Source: Acidobacteriota bacterium
GTDB lineage: Bacteria > Zixibacteria > MSB-5A5 > GN15 > FEB-12
Length of the DNA stretch: 64,000 nt
Reading direction: 5' to 3'
Assembly: GCA_035529075.1 (NCBI GenBank)
Contig: DATKXK010000011.1
Location: 128,295-192,294, forward strand
In this document: positions 17,858 through 24,796 of the stretch, piece after piece
Position numbering within the stretch: position 1 is the first letter of the stretch
Layout: every line of letters starts with the position of its first letter
Notes under the pieces: generated by a model
What the model saw: the letters and a program-made list of their open reading frames with translations, nothing else
Told to the model about the DNA's origin: nothing
Database searches by the model: none
Program-made: the position numbers and the translations under genes

Positions 17858-18859
17858 TCAGGCCTGTTCGAGAGACAGGTAGGGAACGGCGTTGGCGATC
17901 AGTTCGCCCGGACCGACCTTCTTGTATCGGTAATAGCCCGCGGCGGCGATCATGGCCGCATTGTCCGTGCACAGCTCGAGCGACGGATAAAAGAGCCTGC
18001 GGCCGGGGGCCAGTCTCTCAGCCAGCATTTGCCTGAGCCGGCTGTTGGCCGCCACGCCGCCGGAGATCGTAACGTGCCGCACCGCCTTTTCAACGGATGC
18101 CCGGACTGCTTTCTCCACGAGCACCTCGACCACCGCCTCCTGAAACGAGGCGGCGATGTCAGAGAGGTGAAGTTCGAATTCTTCCTTGCCGATGCGACCG
18201 AGGTAGAGAGCCACGGCCGTTTTCAGGCCGGAATATGAAAACTGGTAGTCCTCGTGTCGCAGGGCGCGGGGAAAGCGATGGTAGCCCGGGTCGCCGTCCG
18301 CGGCCAGGCGGTCGATCTCGGCGCCGCCGGGGTAGCCGAGTCCCATCAGTTTCGCCACTTTGTCAAACGCCTCGCCCGCGGCGTCGTCCCGCGTGCGGCC
18401 GAGGATATTGTACTGCCCGAACTCGATCACCTCTACCAGCAGCGTGTGGCCGCCGGAAACGACGAGGGTCAGGTGGTGCTGATCGAGGTCGCGATGCTCC
18501 AGGATATTCGCGGAGATGTGGCCCTCGAGGTGGTTGACCGGGACAAACGGGAGGTCACGCGCGTACGCCAGTCCCTTGGCAAAAGTCAGCCCGACCAGCA
18601 GCGGACCCACCAGCCCCGGTCCCTGGGTGGCGGCAACGAGGTCCACGTCGTCCAGCGTCACGCCGGCTTCCCGGAGCGCTTCCTGGAACGTCGGCACGAT
18701 AGTCTTGATGTGTTCGCGGCTCGCGACCTCCGGGACGACACCGCCGTACTTTGAGTGGACCATCTGGGAGAGGATCACGTTGGAGAGGACCTCGCGGCCG
18801 TCACGCACGACAGCCGCCGAGGTCTCATCGCAGGACGTTTCAATCCCGAGTGTCAGCAT
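17858..18859 (-). CDS. tsaD: tRNA N6-adenosine threonylcarbamoyltransferase TsaD
   Basis: Transfers threonylcarbamoyl to A37 of ANN-decoding tRNAs, with TsaB and TsaE. 333 residues: the N-terminal LGIETSCDETSAAVV, the metal-binding His110 and His114 in NHLEGHISAN, the nucleotide-binding SGGHTLL, and ISGGVAANSRLR. The start overlaps the 3' end of the ybbR-like gene by 20 bp, indicating coupling. TsaB, TsaC and TsaE are not in the window. Confidence 0.97.
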   Translation of the reverse strand: MLTLGIETSCDETSAAVVRDGREVLSNVILSQMVHSKYGGVVPEVASREHIKTIVPTFQEALREAGVTLDDVDLVAATQGPGLVGPLLVGLTFAKGLAYARDLPFVPVNHLEGHISANILEHRDLDQHHLTLVVSGGHTLLVEVIEFGQYNILGRTRDDAAGEAFDKVAKLMGLGYPGGAEIDRLAADGDPGYHRFPRALRHEDYQFSYSGLKTAVALYLGRIGKEEFELHLSDIAASFQEAVVEVLVEKAVRASVEKAVRHVTISGGVAANSRLRQMLAERLAPGRRLFYPSLELCTDNAAMIAAAGYYRYKKVGPGELIANAVPYLSLEQA

Positions 18860-19775
18860 CCTGTCCCAGGATTACCCGGGTGGAGTCGATGGAGGACTTT
18901 TTCACCCGGAAATTGGACGGGCAGTCAATCTTAACGGCGGTGTAGCCGGCGGCGTCAAGACGACGGAAATCGACGGAAACGGTCAGGGCGTTACGATTGA
19001 GAAGGTCGATGTCTTCGGGCGGGCCGGTAAGTTCGATGTCCACGGTGGCCGGATCCGTCAGAACGGCCTGCCCCGGCGGGGCATTGTAGACCACGATGGG
19101 CAGAGCACTGTACACCCTGGTCTTGACGGGGACGACCTCGATCTCGAGCGTGACCGAGTCGGGGCGTACGGTGTACCCGTGCCCGGGCGGGGACATCACG
19201 GCCATGGTTAACGAAATGCTGTTGCGAAGGGACGTCAGCTGCTTTTTCTCCGTAAAGACGCTCGTGAAGCGCCCCAGGGTCGTTCGCGGGCCGCTGAGTG
19301 TCACGTTCTCCGGGGAAGAGACGTAAATCCGGCTGATGGCGAAGCCGTCGTCGGCTTGCGCGGTGATGTCAGGGGTCACCGGCAGACTGACTTCTTCCAG
19401 ATGATCGATGTGCAACTGGATCTCTCTCGGCAGGACGACCTCGTCCAGCGAGATGTCTCCGGAGGGGCTGACCAGAAAGGTGTTGGCGGGCGTGAGAGTG
19501 ATGTTGTAGCGGCCCGCCGGAAACCCGGTGGCGTTGATCCGGACGCCGCGCTCGCGCCACTTTTCCCTGAGCAGTTTCTTGCCGTTGGCCGAGACTGCGA
19601 CCAGCAGCGAATCCGGGGGCTCACGCAACAGGGTAAGGGAATCCTTGAGGATGACCCCGTTCACCGGCAGCTTCAACTCATAATTGTACGTCTTCTCGGT
19701 GGCCACGTGCAACCACACGAGAAAGCCCATGAGCAGGGCAATCAGTTTGAGCCAGAAATTGTCAAGCAGGCGCAT
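18840..19775 (-). CDS. YbbR-domain protein (CdaR-like)
   Basis: 311 residues. The N-terminus MRLLDNFWLKLIALLMGFLVWLHV is the characteristic YbbR start, a single membrane span directing the rest to the periplasm. Two to three YbbR domains follow (LPVNGVILKDSLTLL..PDSLLVAVSANGK and similar). In Firmicutes CdaR regulates the c-di-AMP cyclase CdaA. No cdaA or glmM is visible here, so that role is only a possibility. It overlaps tsaD by 20 bp. Confidence 0.8.
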   Translation of the reverse strand: MRLLDNFWLKLIALLMGFLVWLHVATEKTYNYELKLPVNGVILKDSLTLLREPPDSLLVAVSANGKKLLREKWRERGVRINATGFPAGRYNITLTPANTFLVSPSGDISLDEVVLPREIQLHIDHLEEVSLPVTPDITAQADDGFAISRIYVSSPENVTLSGPRTTLGRFTSVFTEKKQLTSLRNSISLTMAVMSPPGHGYTVRPDSVTLEIEVVPVKTRVYSALPIVVYNAPPGQAVLTDPATVDIELTGPPEDIDLLNRNALTVSVDFRRLDAAGYTAVKIDCPSNFRVKKSSIDSTRVILGQDADTRD

Positions 19776-19879
19776 AGTCTACGTACCCGCTGTAGTTTGG
19801 TCTCGACACACGGGTTCGATGGTACGCGCATAGTCTACGAAATGGACCGCGGTCAATCAACCATTAAAGTGCCAGCCGG

Positions 19880-21352
19880 TCAGTCGATGCGATCGGGATT
19901 GTTCCAGAAGAATCGGGTCAGACCGAGATCGGTCCCGACCCATATGTAGTCGCCGTCAAGGAGAAGGGCATTGACGGTGCTCGAAGCCAGGCCGTCGTCA
20001 GTCGTAAACTCCCTGCTGAACCGGTCCCGGCGGTCCAGAAAGATCAGCGTCATCCCTCTGTCAGAGGCGGCGGCCGCGATTCTGTCGTTGACGGCGAGGG
20101 CCCGACCCCCGGCCCGTCGGGTGAAGTCTCGGAAAGGAACCGTCTCGCCGCTGCTCATATCCAGGCTCAGCAGCCCGTCGTCAGAGGCGAACCAGACCTT
20201 GTTCCCATACGATTCGATGTCGTAGACCCGGGCAAACAGGACGCCGTGAGGATCATCAAACCGCTGCAGGTTCCCCTCAACCAGCGACAGCCGGTAGGCG
20301 CCGATATCGGAGCCGATCCACAGAAAATCGCCGATCACCTCCAGATCGTATATCAGGCGGCCCCCGAACTGGTTCGCGTAGACGTGGCCGATCGAGTCCG
20401 TGGCAAGGTCAATCAGGTCCAGTCCGCGTCCGGTGCCGACAAACAGCGAGTCGTGCCGCTTCTCCAGGGCCAGGATCTCGAAGTCGGAAAGGCCCTGGCG
20501 CCGGCCGAAACGTTCGACAACCTGCCATCGTTGCAGGTCTGCAACGTACAGGCCGTCGGCCGTCCCGATGTAGAGGGCGACGCTGTCCCCTTCGAGGCAG
20601 TAAATGTCGGATGCGGGGAACGATCCCTGCACGCCCGATTCCAGGTAGGCAAACGAGTTGTCGTTGACGTTGAACGCCGTCAGGCCGGTGCGATAGCTGT
20701 TACCCATCCAGCCGGCAATCCACAGGAGGCTGTCGTCGCGATAGAGCGTGTTCACCTGGTTTTGCACCAGGCCGTAGGGCAGCAGTTCCAGCAGACGGGC
20801 CGAGCTGCCGGCCACTCCGGCGCCGTACCCCCAGGTGCCGATCCAGAGGTCGCCGCTCTGGTCGTCGAGGACGTCGACGATGGGGTACGTTCTGTTGTAC
20901 GGATCGACAACGCTCTGGGACTCGACGAAGTTGAGACTGGTCGACGGGATGAGGTCCTGCGGAGTGGCAATGTGTTCGTTGTCCGACTCGATATCAGGCA
21001 ACTCGTTGATAGGGTACCAGCGGTCGAACAGCCGGTTGTACTCGTACAGCCCGGAGCCGGTCCGAACGTAAAGATAGTCGTCGAAGTGCTCCACCCAGAC
21101 GCGGGCGGGTTGTTCGTTCTCCATGCCCTCAGCGCCGGTCAGCGGCAATTCCCATCGGCTCTCGAGCTTGTTGTACCGGATAATGCCGCCGGGCGTTGCG
21201 AAGTAGACGTGCGTCATGGAACTGGCCACGGAGCTGATGTAGTTAAAGTCGGCCCACGTGACCGCCTGGTCCTTCGGGCGAATGCCGCGAGCGTCCGATA
21301 CGATGAGGAGCAACACCGCGGCCGGCAGGATGAAAAAGATGCGGCGAATCAT
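19880..21352 (-). CDS. Exported beta-propeller protein of unknown function
   Basis: 490 residues with a signal peptide (about 1-23, MIRRIFFILPAAVLLLIVSDARG) and repeated blades of the two-component-regulator propeller type, for example GDLWIGTWGYGAGV, DSLLWIAGW, VALYIGTADGLYV, SLFVGTGRGLDLI, DFLWIGSDIGAYRL and DYIWVGTDLGLTRF. Unlike the classical hybrid kinases there is no transmembrane helix or kinase after the propeller. Its start overlaps the stop of the M20 amidohydrolase gene (ATGA). A binding or scaffold role outside the cytoplasm is inferred. Confidence 0.78.
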   Translation of the reverse strand: MIRRIFFILPAAVLLLIVSDARGIRPKDQAVTWADFNYISSVASSMTHVYFATPGGIIRYNKLESRWELPLTGAEGMENEQPARVWVEHFDDYLYVRTGSGLYEYNRLFDRWYPINELPDIESDNEHIATPQDLIPSTSLNFVESQSVVDPYNRTYPIVDVLDDQSGDLWIGTWGYGAGVAGSSARLLELLPYGLVQNQVNTLYRDDSLLWIAGWMGNSYRTGLTAFNVNDNSFAYLESGVQGSFPASDIYCLEGDSVALYIGTADGLYVADLQRWQVVERFGRRQGLSDFEILALEKRHDSLFVGTGRGLDLIDLATDSIGHVYANQFGGRLIYDLEVIGDFLWIGSDIGAYRLSLVEGNLQRFDDPHGVLFARVYDIESYGNKVWFASDDGLLSLDMSSGETVPFRDFTRRAGGRALAVNDRIAAAASDRGMTLIFLDRRDRFSREFTTDDGLASSTVNALLLDGDYIWVGTDLGLTRFFWNNPDRID

Positions 21353-22551
21353 GCGACTTGCTTCCCCAACAGGTCGAGCACGAAGGCGGCGAACAGCGAC
21401 GTGCCGTACACGAGAGCGTCCTCATCGGCCATGAACTCGGGCGAATGCCAGGGTTTGTCGGCCCCTATCTTTCGGTTCCTGATACCGAGGCGGAACATGG
21501 CCCCCGGGACCTTCTGAAGGTAGCGGGCGAAATCCTCGCCGCCCAAAACGAGATCGGTCTGAACGATCTTTCCGTCTCCGAAAAGCGCCCGGTAATTCCT
21601 TTCGTACAGGCGGTTGGTGCCGGGGTCGTTCCTGAGCACGGGGTAGTCGGCGACGGGCTTCAGTTCGCACGTGGCACCGTGAGCCCGACAAATGCCGGAC
21701 GCCGTGCGTTTGATCAGGGACGGGACTTTGCGGTACAGTTCTTCGGAAAGAGTGCGCGCCGTCCCGACCAGCCGAACCCTGTCGGGGATCGTGTTTCTTG
21801 CCCGGCCGCCTTCGACCTGGCCGAACGTGATCACGGCGGGCGCGATGGGGTCGATTTTGCGCGAGACTACCGTTTGCAGCGAGCCGACCACTTCCGCCGC
21901 GGCGACCAGGGCGTCCACCGCCGTGTGCGGCCGCGCGGCATGACCGCCGCGACCGTGGATGATCAGGTCAAAATCGTACACCGCTCCCATGCACACGCCG
22001 TCACGCAGGGATATCTTTCCGGTCGGCAGGTCGGGGTCGACGTGCGCGCCGAGTATCGTGGAAACGCCTTTCAGGGCGCCGTTTTCGATCATCGCAAGCG
22101 CCCCGCCGGGCGGCTGCTCTTCGGCCGGCTGAAAGATAAAGCGCACGTTGCCGTTCAGCCGGTCACGCATTTGGCTCAGTAGCGCCGCCGCTCCGAGTGC
22201 CGTCGCCGTATGTACGTCATGTCCGCAGGCATGCATGCGATCCCTGACCCGTGACCTGAAGGACAACCCTGTTTGTTCATGAACCGGCAGAGCATCGATG
22301 TCAGCGCGAATGGCCACAGTCGGACCCGAACCGCGGCCTGACAGTTCCGCCAGTACGCCCGTCTTCATCTTGAGCGGAAGGACCCTCAAGCCGATCTTCC
22401 TGATTTCCCGCTTGAGAAACTTCGTGGTTTCGAATTCCTCGAAGGAAAGTTCGGGGTGCATGTGCAGGTGCCTTCGCCAGGTGACCTGTTTTCGGTGCAG
22501 TCGCCTGGCGGCCGCCCTGACCTCGTTGATGTGATCCGTGTTCAGGCTCAT
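21349..22551 (-). CDS. M20 family amidohydrolase
   Basis: 400 residues of the M20D group (hippurate hydrolase, IAA-amino acid hydrolase, N-acetyl-L,L-DAP deacetylase). Seen: the metal-binding ACGHDVHTATALGAAALL, QPAEEQPPGGALAMIENGAL, the dimerisation domain with GRGGHAARPHTAVDALVAA, and the C-terminal DLVLGGEDFARYLQKVPGAMFRLGI. A dinuclear metal centre and amide-bond hydrolysis follow from the family; the substrate is not decided by sequence. It lies 25 bp downstream of nfi and is coupled to the propeller gene. Confidence 0.88.
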   Translation of the reverse strand: MSLNTDHINEVRAAARRLHRKQVTWRRHLHMHPELSFEEFETTKFLKREIRKIGLRVLPLKMKTGVLAELSGRGSGPTVAIRADIDALPVHEQTGLSFRSRVRDRMHACGHDVHTATALGAAALLSQMRDRLNGNVRFIFQPAEEQPPGGALAMIENGALKGVSTILGAHVDPDLPTGKISLRDGVCMGAVYDFDLIIHGRGGHAARPHTAVDALVAAAEVVGSLQTVVSRKIDPIAPAVITFGQVEGGRARNTIPDRVRLVGTARTLSEELYRKVPSLIKRTASGICRAHGATCELKPVADYPVLRNDPGTNRLYERNYRALFGDGKIVQTDLVLGGEDFARYLQKVPGAMFRLGIRNRKIGADKPWHSPEFMADEDALVYGTSLFAAFVLDLLGKQVA

Positions 22552-22576
22552 CTCGTTTCTTCTACACGCCAGAGGG

Positions 22577-23296
22577 TTATAGTTGCTCGATCTCCTGGGG
22601 TTGCCGGTGATGGCGGTCCGTTTCGTTGTAGTGCTTATGCTTGTTGGCCAGGAGGTGCGCCACGCGCAGGGGTTCCGGGAGGCGGAAACCTCTCAGGCAG
22701 CGCACCACGATCTCCCGGGCAAAGGTTATGTCGCAACGGTGTCCGGGAGAGACGAAAATCGGCTTTACATTGTCCTTGCTTCGATACACAACGCCCACCT
22801 CGCTGCCGCGGAAGGTGATCGGCTGCCAGGCACCTCGGGCTGTGTCGACCGGCTTCTGGTGGCCTGCCAGCAGCCTGCGAGCACAGCCGATGGTGGGTTT
22901 GTCGAAGGCGATCCCGATATGGCAGGCCATGCCGCACCGTCTCGGGTGAGCGATCCCGTGGGCGCTGACCAGAATCAGGTCGGCGTCGGTGTCCAGGTCG
23001 GCCAGCGCCCTGATGATGACCGGCCCCTCCCGGAAGTAAAAAAGCCCCGGGTAGTACGGGAACGATACCGGCATCTGGGCATAGCTGCGTTCAATTTCCT
23101 GAAGGTCCGGAAACGTCATCACCACGGCTGCTGCATAGATGAACCTGCTGGCATAACCGTACGCCGTGTCGACGGCGGCGATCAGAGACGGTTCCTCGGT
23201 GTCTTCCTGGATCAGAACCGTTCGAGTAGCCTGGTCCTGGTGCGCATAGGCCTCAGGCTTGGTCGCCGGCCACGGATGCTGATACGATAGTTCCAT
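22577..23296 (-). CDS. nfi: Endonuclease V family protein lacking a catalytic Asp
   Basis: 239 residues from the ATG at 23296. EndoV nicks DNA, or RNA in some lineages, near deaminated adenine (inosine). Family blocks are clear: AAVDTAYG (Asp43), YYPGLFYFREGPVI (Glu90), HGIAHPRRCGMACHIGI, PTIGCARRLL and SPGHRCDI. However, the usual V-D-G-H-G is V-S-A-H-G, so the third metal ligand (Asp110 in Thermotoga maritima) is Ser111. The lysine near 139 is Arg. The DNA reads unambiguously as AGC. Reduced or altered activity is inferred. A further in-frame extension to 23446 is unlikely. Confidence 0.85.
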   Translation of the reverse strand: MELSYQHPWPATKPEAYAHQDQATRTVLIQEDTEEPSLIAAVDTAYGYASRFIYAAAVVMTFPDLQEIERSYAQMPVSFPYYPGLFYFREGPVIIRALADLDTDADLILVSAHGIAHPRRCGMACHIGIAFDKPTIGCARRLLAGHQKPVDTARGAWQPITFRGSEVGVVYRSKDNVKPIFVSPGHRCDITFAREIVVRCLRGFRLPEPLRVAHLLANKHKHYNETDRHHRQPQEIEQL

Positions 23297-23435
23297 AAGT
23301 GAATCCGTTGCGATCAGATAACCGGAGTGAACAGAACGGCCGCGTCCGTAAGCCCGAGGTGTCAGTATGTTCTGCCGCGCGTGGTTCCTTGTACCCGAAC
23401 TTTTGAAGATCGCCAGCGGAACAGGTATTACCCTG

Positions 23436-23465
23436 TAAGTACGCACGTTGCTGATCGTTTGTCAA
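23436..23465 (-). promoter_or_regulatory. Promoter candidate for nfi and downstream genes
   Basis: On the minus strand a consensus TTGACA (23465-23460), an 18-bp spacer and TACTTA (23441-23436) lie about 140 bp before the nfi ATG. The rest of the 375-bp gap 23297-23671 between the divergent genes shows no convincing gene. Confidence 0.5.
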
Positions 23466-23671
23466 GTTTGCAGCCCGCCTCTGATCCCCGCGACGTGTTG
23501 AAGCCCTGAAAAAGTGAAAAAAGAGAGTGCCGTCGCGGCGCTTATTGGCTACCATGGGGGCACTGAAAGGGGCTTGTCGACTCTGCGTAAATATTGCCGT
23601 GCGGGCCGGCGGCCTTGTGCAGGAAGTGATCCCGGTGGGGCTCAATCCCGTGGCAGTCTTCGAGGTAACGT

Positions 23672-24778
23672 ATGCCGCCAACCAGCCGTGACAGGTCTGC
23701 GGCCGTTCTTTTGTCCCGCCAGGCCCTGCGGCCGACCGGGCGGTCGCAGTGGGTTTGCCGGGTGGCTGAGGCCGTCCGCTACGTCAAGGAGAAGGGCTGT
23801 TTGCTCCATACCTCCGTCGGTATGCAGACGTGGGACCTGCTCACGGCGCTTGCTTCGATGGAGCACATCCCGGTGCGCATCTTCGTGACTTCCTCCGAAC
23901 CAAACCGGTTCGTGCATCGCCGCCAACGGATACTGTACGACTTCGACCTTTCGCCGCAGGCGACGGATTTCGTGCCGGTGGAGCCTGTTGCAGGCTGCGC
24001 GACCAAAGAGGCCGTGTTGCGGATTCGAGACGAAGCCGTCATCGAGGGTGCCGACCTGCTGGTTCCGGTATCGGTGCGCCACGGCGGACACATGTATACA
24101 TTCATCGCGGCGAGCGGGAAGCCGGTCGTCTCAGATTTTCAGGTCCCGTACCAGCCACGGGGATCAGCGCTGGCCTACCGACTGCCGCCGGACTGCACGT
24201 GGTCCGGCGCGATTCGGTCCGAGGGACAATACCTGTACCACTGGACTCGGGGCGTGAGTCACGCCTGGCCGGACGAGCGTCAGATCGAGTTCTACCGCGA
24301 CGTTATTACGTCCGATGAATGGCCTCGCGGCGCCCTGGCGACCCTGCGGCGGATACTGCGCACTAAACGCATTATCGCTTCCGGGCGCCACATGCCGGGC
24401 GGCGAGCCGACGGTGTCGTTTTCGGCACTGTCGCCGGACGAAACCGTCCCTCTCATGCGCTGGCGGTCTCGCTATGCCGAGATGTCTTTTGAACCCTACG
24501 GCCTGGGTATTGACTGTGCCTGGGCGGAGCGACGAGGAGCACGACCCGTCCGCTATTGTTCGAAGCAATCAGAGGCCGAATCTTCCGAGTCCCCCCTCTG
24601 GTTGCAGCAGTCGGTGGGCCGGGTCACGGACTGGCGGTCAGAGAAGGAGTTCCGTCACCGCGGAGATTTCTCGCTGGAAGGGATTCCCGCCGATCGGATG
24701 GTGCTGCTGTGCCTGCACAGGGATGAAGCTGCAATGCTGGAACGGGAGTTCGGTATATCGTCAATATACGTAAGGTGA
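23672..24778 (+). CDS. Unrecognised two-part protein, SLOG-like then DUF2971-like
   Basis: 368 residues starting at an ATG preceded by CGAGG. I cannot name the family. The N-terminal half has a Rossmann-like rhythm: GCLLHTSVGMQTWDLLTAL, then RDEAVIEGADLLVPVSVRHGGHMYTFIAASGKPVV, which recalls the SLOG/DprA pattern where a helix, ADxVLVV and GKPV form a nucleotide-binding pocket. The C-terminal half contains MSFEPYGLGIDCAWAERRGARPVRY and DWRSEKEFRHRGDF, reminiscent of DUF2971-type proteins. Both matches are by eye and weak. It is divergent from nfi and convergent with the S8 peptidase gene. There is no signal peptide or transmembrane helix. Confidence 0.65.
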   Translation: MPPTSRDRSAAVLLSRQALRPTGRSQWVCRVAEAVRYVKEKGCLLHTSVGMQTWDLLTALASMEHIPVRIFVTSSEPNRFVHRRQRILYDFDLSPQATDFVPVEPVAGCATKEAVLRIRDEAVIEGADLLVPVSVRHGGHMYTFIAASGKPVVSDFQVPYQPRGSALAYRLPPDCTWSGAIRSEGQYLYHWTRGVSHAWPDERQIEFYRDVITSDEWPRGALATLRRILRTKRIIASGRHMPGGEPTVSFSALSPDETVPLMRWRSRYAEMSFEPYGLGIDCAWAERRGARPVRYCSKQSEAESSESPLWLQQSVGRVTDWRSEKEFRHRGDFSLEGIPADRMVLLCLHRDEAAMLEREFGISSIYVR

Positions 24779-24796
24779 CGAAACCTCGCAGCGGTC

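Noticed and set aside
20246-21517. Long plus-strand frames opposite the propeller and amidohydrolase genes
   Set aside because: They are shadows of genes with clear domains and lack ribosome-binding sites.
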